Positions 47,827 to 58,059 of a stretch of 64,000 nucleotides of DNA are shown in pieces. The notes beneath the pieces were generated by a model. That model saw only the letters and a program-made list of their open reading frames with translations. It was not told the DNA's origin and did no database searches. The stretch's first letter is position 1; every line of letters starts with the position of its first letter. The DNA is from Campanula takesimana (Eukaryota > Streptophyta > Magnoliopsida > Asterales > Campanulaceae), in contig JAOWBW010001472.1 in NCBI GenBank assembly GCA_026119855.1, forward strand, positions 62,001 through 126,000. Reading direction: 5' to 3'. The position numbers were made by a program, and so were the translations under genes.

Positions 47827-48357
47827 CTGATCTGGGTAGAATGTAGAAATAACAATATCTAGGTTTTAATTATGGTTAGAATGTTTTAAATTCACCCCTT
47901 GTATTTTATTATTCATTATTTTTGAAAAGTTAAATTTATTTCTTTTAATTATAGTTATGCTCCTTAATACTTTCAAGTCAGCAGAAATGGCCATGTAATT
48001 ATGCCACATAGGAATATATGGATCAAAATTGTTTTGGGACAAAGTGAGTATACCAATTTATTAATATAAAAAAAAAATCAAAATAAAAAAAAATTATAAA
48101 TATAAATAAATTTTGGACCATTACAACATTAATATCATAGTCAGGGTCAGATTTGAATTTTTTTTATTGCAAATCTGTTAAATTCTTAACATATGCTGAC
48201 AGCCCGTTAGATTTTTAACGGGTCATCGTTATCCTTGGGCACTTTTTTATTAAAACCATAGTACGCAGGTAATAGTGTGAGTTTTTTTAGTACGAGGTCA
48301 AATCATCAATCTTTTAATAGTACGCAGGTCAAAATGGCAATAAACTCGTATAACATC

Positions 48358-48775
48358 CCTATATTGAGAAGAGTAACAAGAGAAGAACTAATAGCCGTCT
48401 ATATATGTTCCTTCCAGAAGTTGAAGTTTCCGCATAATAAAGCATGTGTTCTATGGGCAATGCTAGGAGCACAAAAAAAGTTCACAAAATAATGGATACA
48501 AAATGAGGTGGCGATATTTTATTAGTTGCATCGATTGTGGACCCGACACACTCTAATTAAAAGTACAAAAAAATCATGACACCTCATTTTGTGAGCTAAA
48601 TTTTGAATTTTTTTTTTTGTAATTTATATTTACCTGTGTTCTATTAGTCATATCTGATTTCTATATTACTCCTACATTAGCCCACATAAGATTTTGTGCC
48701 TCGCATATAAAATGAGTGACTCACTTTAGGATAACCACCGAAATGTTCAATCACAAAACCGTTGCTATTTGCAAG
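48358..48775. other. Spacer between two DNA transposons
   Basis: No gene or repeat that I can support. Short frames at 48277-48492 are chance. Confidence 0.5.
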
Positions 48776-49696
48776 TAGAGCCGTCAATTCGGGACCGTCC
48801 CGTCGGGATGTCCCGTCCCGCTATATATATGGGACGGGACGGGACAGTATATTCTTATCCCGAAAAAATGCGGGACTATTCGGGACGCCCCGTATGGGAC
48901 GCGGGACAAAACGGGATGGGACGGGACGGGACGGGACGTCCCGTATTTTTTTGAAAAGAAAAAAAAATGGTTACATAGTTATTAAAAAATCGAGCTTGCA
49001 AGGTTGTGGAAGTTTCTACCTCCAAGACTGGCAAGCACGGTCATGCTAAGTGCCATTTTGTTGCCATTGACATTTTTAATGGCAAAAAGCTTGAGGATAT
49101 TGTACCTTCATCCCATAATTGTGATGTCCCTCATGTCAACCGCACCAACTACCAGCTGATTGATATTTCTGAGGACGGATTCGTGAGTTTGCTGACTGAT
49201 AATGGTAACACAAGGATGACCTTAAGCTCCCAACCGATGAGTCCCTGCTCTCCCAGATTCAGGATGGGTTTGCAGAAGGGAAAGACCTTGTCGTGTCCGT
49301 TATGTCTGCAATGGGAGAGGAGCATATCTGTGCGCTAAAGGACATTGGCCCTAAAGATTTTGCTGGATCCACAACCTTATTTAATATCAGAATAATTTAT
49401 GTTTCACTTGCATTATACTTATCTATGTGATCATTAAGAAAACATGATAAATTGGGACGGGATGGGACGGGACTATTATGTTATTTTGAGTGATGGAACT
49501 TGAAAAATTGACATTTTTTAATCCGGTGATCGCGTCAACCTATCCCGTTTTTGTCCCGAATTGTCCCGCGTCCCGAGGTGATTTGGGATGGGACGGGGTA
49601 TTTACGTCCCGCGATAAATTGGTCCCGTCCCGTATAGTTGGCGGGACATCATGGTTTTGTCCCGTCCCGTCCCGTTGTCCCGAATTGACGGCTCTA
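48776..49696. mobile_element. hAT-type non-autonomous element carrying an eIF5A piece (921 bp)
   Basis: TAGAGCCGTCAATTCGGGAC and its inverted copy form the ends, with a perfect 8-bp TSD TTTGCAAG (48768-48775 and 49697-49704). Both ends are full of GGGAC/GTCCC repeats (for example 48830-48850, 48908-48942, 49590-49682). The middle holds about 360 bp of eIF5A coding sequence. It has no transposase. Confidence 0.93.
48997..49355 (+). pseudogene. Captured eIF5A coding fragment
   Basis: The translated piece contains SKTGKHGHAKCHF, the hypusine loop around the modified lysine of eIF5A. It goes on through NGKKLEDIVPSSHNCDVPHV and YQLIDISEDGFVSLL. After a 1-nt deletion near 49214 it continues in the next frame through DGFAEGKDLVVSVMSAMGEE to DIGPK. 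That covers roughly residues 30 to 157 of a protein of about 160, without the N-terminus and with no intron. eIF5A helps ribosomes through difficult peptide bonds and at termination. This copy cannot make a full protein. Missing introns suggest it came from cDNA, or from one long exon. Confidence 0.92.
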
Positions 49697-49791
49697 TTTG
49701 CAAGTAGCGGAATTTAATTTCGACGTACGACATTCCCCATTTTCATTACAACATAGGGTGTGTATATATAAAAGTTGATTTAACTACCTAA

Positions 49792-50148
49792 TCATACACT
49801 AGTGACAACAGGAGGCAGCTCTAATTCAGGGTTATCCTTGGGCAGCTTCTCCTTGTCCTCCTTTTGCTCCTTCAACTCACCATAAAAGTAAGAAACGAAA
49901 CCCCAAAGAGAGAGGACAAGCGCAACTCCCTTTTCTGCTTGAAACTTCTCCTGATAAAAGATTACCGCTAAGACTTCCGTCACTGGTAGGAGGACCGCAA
50001 TTATGATGCCAGATAATAGTGATGAGGCACAGAAAATGACTCCTACTGCTCCTAAGAAGAAGCACTGCCAAAGTATCGCGCTGAAAACCAGAATTACGTA
50101 ATACTTACTCTCCCCCAGTCCAAAATCTCTTGCTTCTTTTGGAATAGC
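49792..50148 (-). CDS. Purine permease, exon 2 (C-terminal 118 aa)
   Basis: The exon starts after the acceptor ATTTTCAG (50149-50156) and reads AIPKEARDFGLGESKYY onward, ending in TGA at 49792-49794. It joins exon 1 in phase 0. It holds the last three membrane segments, with family-typical strings ILWQCFFLGAVGVIFCASSL, VLLPVTEVLAVIF and EKFQAEKGVALVLSLWGFVSY. It closes with a short charged, acidic tail. Conservation here is high and no stop or frameshift is seen, so the gene looks functional. Confidence 0.94.
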   Translation of the reverse strand, partial: AIPKEARDFGLGESKYYVILVFSAILWQCFFLGAVGVIFCASSLLSGIIIAVLLPVTEVLAVIFYQEKFQAEKGVALVLSLWGFVSYFYGELKEQKEDKEKLPKDNPELELPPVVTSV

Positions 50149-50474
50149 CTGAAAATTATGTCCACAAGTGATCAAAGATTATTCAAACAATTCTAGCTAC
50201 TACCTAATTAAAAAAAAAAAAAAAAAAATCTCAACTGACACGTGAACGCTTTTATGGAGCATGTGGTATCTTCTTGTACTTAATTAAATTCACACTATAA
50301 GTATTTCTATTTATTCATAAATGTAACTGCTTTTTTTTTTTTTTTTTTAAGACAAATCCATAAAGAAAGTAGGAATTTACACTTTTTTTTTCTTTTTTTT
50401 TTAATTATTATTACTATACAAAAGAGCATAAATTATTACATCTCAAGACACCACAAAATATTTATTTGTAAATA

Positions 50475-50733
50475 CTACCTCTGTCCCTAAATGAGTGTCC
50501 AAATTTCATTTTAAGGGACACTGAAAATCTCAACTTTGTTGTACAATTTGGTAGCAAATATTCATATATTATCTTGTAATCTTATTTCCAAACACTTAGT
50601 TTTGCACGTATAAAGAAACCGGTGAAAAAAATTTCGAAAAAAAACATTTAGAGACAAAGTTATGTTCAAAAAAGACACTCATTTTGGGACAAAGATTTCT
50701 TGAAAATGGACACTCATTTAGGGACAGAGGGAG
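50475..50733. mobile_element. Stowaway-type MITE in the intron (259 bp)
   Basis: CTACCTCTGTCCCTAAATGA and TCATTTAGGGACAGAGGGAG inverted ends with TA flanks. Confidence 0.9.
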
Positions 50734-50880
50734 TATTTGTTTCCGATATGAACCAACCTATGTACTCTCGACTTTGAGGAGTTCGAGGTTGGTGACATCC
50801 AAAACTGTGGCAATTTAAAGGAGTTTTGAGTGTTATTACAAGAAATTTGCGCCCCCCCCCCCCCCCCCAATATAGGGGGG

Positions 50881-50935
50881 CGGTCTAGCCTAATGGAAGC
50901 ACAGGGCTGCCTCGCAGTTCGACTGAGCTCACCTG
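50881..50935 (+). repeat. SINE-like piece with tRNA promoter boxes
   Basis: TAGCCTAATGG (50886-50896) fits the Pol III A box TRGCNNAGYGG at 10 of 11 positions. AGTTCGACTG (50916-50925) partly fits the B box GGTTCGANNCC, about 20 bp further on. It follows a C/G-rich run. No cloverleaf can be drawn, so it is a tRNA-derived repeat at best. Confidence 0.35.
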
Positions 50936-51177
50936 CTTCTATCTTGTAGTGCCTAATCACTAACAATAAGGTCTTTTGATGCACATTTGTAGTGCGCTTA
51001 TAGTAGCATTTGTCAAATAGTCATCTCGAGTGGTCCCTTGCAAAATTTGCTCCATTATTCATGTGTACTCTTTTGAATTCTGCCGTCAAACTTGTAAATA
51101 CTCATCAAATATTTAAAAGTCTCCAAAAGCTACTTTATAAATATAAACAACCAAAGTTAGACTCATTGTACTTTATA

Positions 51178-51352
51178 CTCCCTCCATCCCAAAATGATCT
51201 TCATACTTTTTTCGCTGTCGTTGCGAATAAACTTTTAGCAATAATTTTAAGTTGATTTAGTTGTCGTAATAAAAATCTAAAACTTGGTATTGATAAATTT
51301 CCTTCGCGATAAGATCGAAAAAAGTATGAAGATCATTTTGGGATGGAGGGAG
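51178..51352. mobile_element. Stowaway-type MITE in the intron (175 bp)
   Basis: CTCCCTCCATCCCAAAATGA and TCATTTTGGGATGGAGGGAG are near-perfect inverted ends of about 30 bp, with TA flanks. Confidence 0.94.
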
Positions 51353-51487
51353 TATATCTTTGTCTATCTACATTTTCCTAAATTGTATGGATTAGATATA
51401 ATCACCTACTACATTTTTGGTATATCTTGTTATTTAATCTCTATTTTATTTAAGGAAAGAATGTTGAAACTCAATTAAGATATCTGA

Positions 51488-51773
51488 TTTTCTAACGTGT
51501 GCCCTAAGGACACATGTTAGGATTTTAAATAAGGCAATTGATGTATTTATTAAACTTACTTTGATCTATTTATTTCCTTAAATAAAGCAATCAATCTATT
51601 TATATACTTCCATAAATATGTAATTTTACATATATAAATAAAAACTTTCAATAATTACGGAAATGAATAGGTTAAAGTAAGTTTAACAAATGTATCATTG
51701 GCCTTATTTAAAATCTTAACATGTGCCTTATTTAAAATCTTAACATGTGCCCTTTAGGGCACAAGTTAGAAAA
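51488..51773. mobile_element. Fold-back MITE of uncertain family (about 286 bp)
   Basis: TTTCTAACGTGTGCCCTAAG and an inverted copy ending CTTTAGGGCACAAGTTAGAAA form long arms that continue inward for about 60 bp. A 25-bp string (TTATTTAAAATCTTAACATG) is duplicated in tandem in the right arm (51702-51750). No TSD was fixed. Confidence 0.75.
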
Positions 51774-52372
51774 ACCGTTAAGATATACCCCCTTCATTTT
51801 TTTAAAGAAAGTCCTACTTTCTTTTTTGGTATATCCCAAACTAAAAGTCTCATTATTCAAATGGCAAGGGATGAATAGTGTTATAATTACAAAAAAAAAA
51901 AACCCAACACTCAGTATCTTACTTTTTACCCACTTGCATTGCAAATAGTGTTTTTGACAATTATATTTTCAACCCACTTACAATATTCATTAGTTTTATA
52001 TTATTTTATAATAAGCGTGCAAAACCAAAGTATCTTACTTACTCTGAAACGAAAAGAATACATAAATAGGCTTGGTAGCTTTTGGCACGATGACATAAAA
52101 CCTAACACTTCCTTTTTGAAATGAAAACCTAACACTTTTTCAGTATATCTTGTTAGGGGTAAATTTTTGTTTTTATGCACAGTGCATATTATCTGACATT
52201 GAAGCAATCGAACACCTAACATTTTTGGTAGATCGATCTATTTAAATAAATTAGTGAAGTAACTAACATTGAAGCAATCGAACAACTAATGTGCTTTTGG
52301 TATATCTCGCTTCCAAATACATTTTTGGTATATCTTTTGGAGTCAAAAATTGAATAAGCAATCCAACAACTA

Positions 52373-52684
52373 CTTCATCCGTCTCAGTTTAAGGTTCTTA
52401 GTTTGACTATCCACGCTTATTAAGAAACTAAGGCAAAAACAAAGGAAATGAGTCAACCAAAAATAGAAAGTGAAGGATATAAATGTCGAAACACTATTCA
52501 TGAAGCAAGTTGGTGAAAATAAGTTAGGTAAGTAATGGTTTTTTGTAATTAAATGGACTTTTTGAGGGCAAGAGTCTCCAAAGCACTATTCATTCTTTTC
52601 CATTTATGGAATAAAGAAACTAAGAACCTTAAACTGAGACAAACCAAAAAGGAAAGTAAGAACCTTAAACTGGGACGGATGAAG
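52373..52684. mobile_element. Stowaway-type MITE in the intron (312 bp)
   Basis: CTTCATCCGTCTCAGTTTAA and TTAAACTGGGACGGATGAAG with TA flanks. AAGAACCTTAAACTG.GAC occurs twice at the right end (52622 and 52658), as in the MITE at 41664-41938. Confidence 0.9.
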
Positions 52685-53030
52685 TATATTTTTTTGGGAT
52701 TGATCATGTGTATATATATGAGGTAGCGAGTAATTATTGAAATTCAAGCAATCGAGCATCTAAAATAGTTTTTTTAGTAGAGTCGTGAAACATTTTTCAT
52801 GATCATGTACAAGATGTAGGCCATTGTGTGTGTTTTTTTTTTTTTTTGAACAAGGATGTAGACCATTGTTGAGACGACCTATCGTTGTTAGGTGGACTAT
52901 TTTTAGGACCGAGTTGAAAATGTGGGCACTTTTTTCGGACATCCTATGGCTATGATGAAGGGTAAAATAGTAATCGTGTCAACGTAAATCAAATTTTAGT
53001 TAAAGTGATAAAGAGGGTTGGTGTTGTTAC

Positions 53031-53741
53031 CTTTTGTTCATTATTGATGAGCATCCCTACTAAGCAAAACATGGTGGCAAAGAAACACATAACAGTCTGA
53101 AACTCGAGAACAAGGGTATACGTAATAGACTGCTTAGCCTTATTATACACCAACTCCACCAACGGCAACACAAACCCGTACAACCCCGCCGCCGCAATTG
53201 TCATCACGAACCCGATTATATACTCCTTTTTCGACTCCCCCTTCGGCCTATCACTGCTTGTATGCAGCGCCAACACTCCCGCCCCCACCGTCAACAACAC
53301 CACCGCATTTATCGAAAACGCACTAAATTTCTGCTTCACCAATAGGAACGCAAAACCCGCCGTAAACGCCAGCTGGGACGCGATGATTATTGCTGATGTG
53401 GATATCGGTAACCGAGCCACGCCATACGCGTAGAGGTAGTCGTCGGCACCAGTGAGGATTCCGACCACTGCTGCTCCGGCAAATAGGCGGGGACCCATGT
53501 AAATGAATTTGGTTTTGCCGCCGGTTTTGGCAAATTTGCGGAGGAAGAAGGCGACTATGAGGACTAATGCGATGAAGGGGAAGCCGGCGGTTTCTAGGAA
53601 GGCGGAAAGCCATACGCCTTTGCCGCCGTGAATGAAGTATAAGCGCATAATAAGTGGCCCCCCGCAGTTGCCGAGGGAGAGGAGGATGGAGTTGACTATG
53701 AGGAGAGTTTTTTTCATGGAAGGGTTGACTTTTGATTCCAT
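53031..53741 (-). CDS. Purine permease, exon 1 (N-terminal 237 aa)
   Basis: Together with exon 2 this encodes a 355-aa plant purine permease (PUP family, drug/metabolite transporter type), a normal length. Family members move purines and derivatives such as adenine, cytokinins, caffeine or pyridoxine across membranes, mostly with protons; the substrate cannot be read from sequence. Start ATG 53741 has a good context (AACCATGG). Hydrophobic segments lie near residues 11-30, 44-66, 82-100, 113-133, 140-160, 174-196 and 206-231; three more come from exon 2, ten in all. Family strings include LGNCGGPLIMRLYF, WLSAFLETAGFPFI and GADDYLYAYGVARLP. The frame is intact to the donor AAAAG|GTAACA. No second copy of the gene lies in the window. 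Confidence 0.95.
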
Positions 53742-53868
53742 GGTTACGGAGATCTAAACCAGAATTAACAGAAAATATTGTAAATTATGTTTTGATTAAC
53801 TACCATAAATCGAAGAAAGTTTTGATGCAACTTTATCATGGATGGTACAGAAATGAATGAGATATCGA

Positions 53869-53875
53869 ATATATA
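53869..53875 (-). promoter_or_regulatory. Probable TATA box of the purine permease gene
   Basis: Minus-strand CCCCTATATATTCG. It lies about 128 bp upstream of the ATG, so transcription would start near 53840 and leave a 5' UTR of about 100 nt. No other promoter element was recognised. Confidence 0.55.
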
Positions 53876-54780
53876 GGGGGAAAGAGACACTGAGAGGAGC
53901 TGTGTTCGAGTAGAATTGCTTAGTCTGAAAAAACATTTATGTTTTGAGTAGGTTTCGGGATACTAGTTTCTCATTAAATTACAGAAAGTCCACTTTTTTC
54001 TTAGTACAAACGTTTGGCAAACATTTAAATTTTTTTTTTTTGAAAAACATGAATTTTAATTGTTTAGGGAGAAACTAGTTTCCCCAAAAATCTTGAGTTA
54101 TCTTTTTATTTGAAGTCAGTAATTAAAGAAAATGATTGGCCCACATTTAAATTGTTTTTCTTCAAAAATAATAATGAAAATTAATTTTAAAATGTAAGTG
54201 TCTCTTTAGAAAATGCAATTATGTAATAGAAATTTAAGAAACAGAACAACATTAATAATACTCTTAATTCAGGGGCAAAAAAAATCCATAAGTTATTTTT
54301 GGCTATATGACCAACAAAAACTGAAACACAAAAAATAAAAAATAAAAATTGGAATTCATCATAAGCATGCAACCCCGCCGGGTATGAATATCAACTTGAG
54401 GACTATAGGAGTACAACTTTTAAAACCTTAAATAATGCAATCAAATTATATGGGATGAAATTGTGGACTCTTGTGTCTGACCATACTAAGGCTGAATTTG
54501 TATCTTCCTTCCTTGTCTTCTTCATTTGACTTATGATCTTCCGGCTAGATCCAGTAACTAGGTGTCACTTTGTGAGCAATATATTACCATTCTAAAATTT
54601 AAAACATAATCTTTCTGATTGAAAAAGATTCTCACAGCATAATTATTTTTAGTTTATTTAATTAATCAGATATTTATAAGATCAATTTTCTTTTGTGAGT
54701 TAGTATTTGGAACGCAATGTGTGTTTGCCGTTGTTGACTAATTTCGGTTGATACCATCCTATAAAGTTTGCCAAAATCTT
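53876..54780. other. Upstream region of the purine permease gene
   Basis: AT-rich with a few T runs and no gene or bounded repeat. AAACTAGTTTC-type strings occur in both directions (53965 and 54072), which may mark a decayed small repeat. Confidence 0.45.
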
Positions 54781-54869
54781 TAAAACGCGTTTAACGAAAG
54801 GCTTAGGAAAAACGTGTTTTTAAAAAACGCGCGGTGACATTTTTGTAAATAATCGGAACTTCTCAAACG

Positions 54870-55290
54870 GTTCTGGATATCAATATAAAGCCTTCTGGAT
54901 ATGATATTGATATCCAGTATCTGTGAAAGTGATAGCCAGAAGGGTTCTGGATATCAATAACAATGCCTTCTGGATATGATTTTCAAGCACATTTGAAAAA
55001 AAATCATGGCCAATAAACTTTCTGGATATCAATTCCAAGAGGTTTTGGATATAGATAATATAGTCTTCTGGATATAATTTATGAAGCATCTTCAGTGAGA
55101 GAAAAAAAAGCTGAAAAGAACCATTGAGACTGATATCCAGAACCTTAGAGACCAGTAGCTAGAACCTTTAAAAGTGATAGCCAGAAGGTTTTTTTTGAAA
55201 AAAAAAAAAAAAAAATGAAGAGCAATTGCTGTGTTAATAGATAGCCAGAAACAATGTTTAGGATGTCCAGTTGGTGTGTTATGAATGTCC
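54870..55290. repeat. Array of TCTGGATAT/ATATCCAGA motifs
   Basis: At least ten copies of TTCTGGATATSA or its complement, plus GATAGCCAGAA variants, are scattered in both directions. The string TTCTGGATATGATATTGATATCCAG (54891-54915, given as ends TTCTGGATAT and ATATCCAG) is a near-perfect hairpin. Confidence 0.85.
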
Positions 55291-55322
55291 AGAGAGTCTG
55301 TTAATGACCGCCAAATGATTAT

Positions 55323-56638
55323 TGAAAGGTCCCGGTTTTCATTAAAAACTCTTAAGGCCAAAATGATAGAAAAATATGCGCAGCGGAATATATATTTTCT
55401 TAAGCCTTATAGTTGTTGTCTAACATATATATTCCTAATTACTTTGTCAATTTTATCTTGTCTATGTGATCAAGCAGTAATATATTAAAGCAAGAAATAT
55501 AAATGAAATTTAAAATTAAACTTCAAGACAAGAAATAAAAAGAGACAAGAGGCGAGAATTTTTCAAGTTGTTCGGAGGCAAAATCCATCTCCTACATCCA
55601 CCCCCACCGTCCCTGACAAGTGAGATCAATTCACTATAATATTCTCTTCTACAAGAGTTACAAGAATTTATAAGGCAAGTTCCTCGAACCCCCTCTACTT
55701 AATTGACTCATCAATTAAGGTTGCTTCTTCCAAAGCTAAAAAAGAAAAATAAAAATCGCAAGTGTGAATATCAATGTAGTTCTTCCTTGAATTGACACTA
55801 GGGTTGTCGGATGGAAGCAATTCTTTGGCTTGTCGGTGTTCCCCCTTAATAGTTGCAAGGTTTAATTGGGTTGATTGGTAGGGTAAAAAGGGTGAGGGGT
55901 TAAGTGTGAAGGGTTAAAGGGTAATGTAGCAATTGGTGTATATTGCTCACTAAGGGAGGTTGCGATATAGTGATGCAAGCACACTAGTGGATAAATGGTG
56001 AAGGGTAAATGGTGAAGGGTGTTGTATCTCAATATTTGTGTGTGCAAATGGTTTTTGTTACACACACTGAGACAATAAAAGGGAGGGTATTTGGTGTGGG
56101 AGACACACTGGTAAAAGGGGAGTTTGGGTTCAATTTATATGGTGAAAGAGAAAGTAGCCGTTTGGCTTGGTCAATGGAGACTTCAATGCTTGGTCTTCAA
56201 TGTTTTTGGTCTTCAAACTTGAATGCATATTGTTGGGGAAATGAAGAATAGCAGCTTCATAAACTTTTCTTCCACGTTGAATGTGTAGTCTTGAATGTGT
56301 AGGATGATGAAAAGCAAACTTTCACTTTGAACCCTCAACTTTTGACTATCGTTGTTTTCACCTTTTGGTAATTTAGGTGTAACTTTTCACTGGATGGATG
56401 GATGCAAAATCTGATTGTTCATTCTTGTAGCTCATTGAATTAGCTTCCTAATGAGTCTAATATTGGATATTTCTCGGTCTCGATAGGTGGTGAAAATCAG
56501 GGTTGAAAAACATAGAAAACATGAAGGGGTCTTTGTGTAAGTTTGGCAACTTTTCTTTCTTGACATGTTTGACCACTTAACTTTAACCCGTTAGTTAAAT
56601 GATCAATCTTCACCAAAACAATAAGTTAGGACCTAACA
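55323..56638 (-). mobile_element. Solo LTR, probably copia-type (1316 bp)
   Basis: Begins TGAAAGGTCCCGG, ends GGACCTAACA, with a perfect TSD ATTAT (55318-55322 and 56639-56643). GCGCAGCGGAATA near 55378 is a string often seen next to copia LTR ends; it suggests minus orientation. No internal region is left. Confidence 0.78.
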
Positions 56639-57430
56639 ATTATGAAAAACACGTTTTTCCTAACACTAGGAAAAACGCGTTTTACAAGAGTCCAACTCAT
56701 AAAGTTTAAACCACTTTGTGATTTAATTATGTACATGGACGAGCCGTGTTTCAAACTTTATAATAGAAAAATACCTGAAAGAAATTCATCATCAATATGC
56801 AATTATCATCATATGGAGGCGAATAAGAAAAGGAAAAGATCAAAGGAAAATACTACAATACGGAGTATGTAGTTATGATAAAGCCATTAATGAGGATCTT
56901 ACTTGTAACACCCGCAATTTTTTTTTATTTGTTTAATTAATTGGTAACATTAACTTAGTAAATAAAAATTAGAATTAATAAGTTAATTAATGAGTGGGCC
57001 GAAAAGAATGGGTTGGCCCGAAGGTTTTAATTAATAAACCCAACCCAATTAATAAACCATCCAAAGTATAAATACTTGGGTTAGTGAAAATTAGGTTATT
57101 CTTCTTATTCAAAAAAAAAAAAAAAGGAAAAACAAAACCCTAAACCTACCCTAGCAGCCGCCGGCCAAGAAGGAGGAGGGAGGAGAATTTTCGGCATTGT
57201 TGTTGAGTCTAATCCCATCATCTTCAAGGTAATACCAAACCCCACCTCCTAAAATTCGTTTCATTGGATTTGAATGAGTAAATCTTAATCTATGCATGTT
57301 TAAAGGAAATAATCGTTAGGGTTTTTGCATGCTAGTCAATTAATGGTGGGAATTTTAATGGTTAAATGCTTAGCTTTATTTTAAGTTGATTCTATGATCA
57401 TGAAAGGGATGAATTCATATTTTTAAGAAA

Positions 57431-57686
57431 GCTGTGAATAGTAATCTGCGATGAATAGTAAAATACGCTGTGAATAGTAAACTGAGTTTAAAAAGCTGTG
57501 AATAGTAATCTGCGATGAATAGTAATTTACGCTGTGAATAGTAAACTGAGTTTAAAAAGCTGTGAATAGTAATCTGCGATGAATAGTAATTTACGCTGTG
57601 AATAGTAAACTGAGTTTAAAAAGCTGTGAATAGTAATCTGCGATGAATAGTAATTTACGCTGTGAATAGTGAACTGAGTTGGGAAT
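57431..57686 (+). repeat. 64-bp tandem repeat, four copies
   Basis: Units start at 57431, 57495, 57559 and 57623. Each unit holds three GAATAGTA strings (GCTGTGAATAGTA, GCGATGAATAGTA, GCTGTGAATAGTA). Copies are nearly identical, so the expansion is recent. Confidence 0.95.
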
Positions 57687-58059
57687 AGTGTTTCATGCGA
57701 TTGATGAAAATCCTAAAAGCTATATAATTTGGGTGTTGATTCTTGATTGAGAATGTTAAGAATTGGGACGGAAAGTTAGTATTTTCGTTAAGTTTATAAT
57801 AAAAAGAAAACATAATTGTTAAAAGAATTGTTAGAAGGTTAGAAAACTAACTTGAAAGGATGTGATAGTTACTTGGAAAACCTTGAAAGTTAGAAAGTTA
57901 ACGGAAAGGAGGAAGATTAAAAAATTTCAGTTAGTTTCCTAACAGAAAAGGACTAAACTGAAAAGAATTAAAGTTAGAAGGAATAAAAAGGAAACCTTTG
58001 AAGTTAGAAGGGCCTAAGTGATTAAAAAGAGAAACTTAGGGGACCTTATGAACAAAAAC

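Larger units (their letters stand above)
46275..48347. mobile_element. Mutator-like non-autonomous element with long TIRs (2073 bp)
   Basis: Inverted repeats of about 250-270 bp (46275-46545 and 48080-48347) match closely; the outer bases are GAGTTTATTG and CAATAAACTC. The flanks show a perfect 10-bp direct repeat GTATAACATC (46265-46274 and 48348-48357). Long TIRs and a 9-11 bp TSD fit Mutator-like elements. No transposase is present. The inside has a CCACCA-rich stretch (46640-46760), a (CA)n run and a small hAT element. Confidence 0.9.
50149..53030 (-). other. Purine permease intron (2882 bp)
   Basis: Donor AAAAG|GTAACA at 53031/53030 and acceptor TTTTCAG at 50149-50155. The intron is enlarged by at least four MITE-type insertions, a SINE-like piece and homopolymer runs (T18 near 50332-50349, C18 near 50851-50868). 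No exon-like sequence was found inside. Confidence 0.9.
54781..56690. mobile_element. Inverted-repeat element with TCTGGATAT array, holding a solo LTR
   Basis: TAAAACGCGTTT...GGAAAAACGTGTTTTT at 54781-54830 recurs inverted as AAAAACACGTTTTTCC...AAACGCGTTTTA at 56645-56686. Between them lie a motif array (54870-55290) and a 1.3-kb solo LTR. Without the LTR the element is about 600 bp. The TSD and superfamily were not fixed. Confidence 0.6.

Noticed and set aside
50881..50935. A tRNA gene
   Set aside because: A and B boxes are imperfect and too close, and no cloverleaf or acceptor stem can be drawn.
50942..50950. CTTGTAGTG as the missing end of the CACTA element at 39147
   Set aside because: The 3-bp flanks do not match (ATG against CCT), the subterminal repeats are absent, and it sits inside the permease intron.
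57431..57686. CRISPR-like array
   Set aside because: Head-to-tail 64-bp copies with no unique spacers, in plant LTR DNA.
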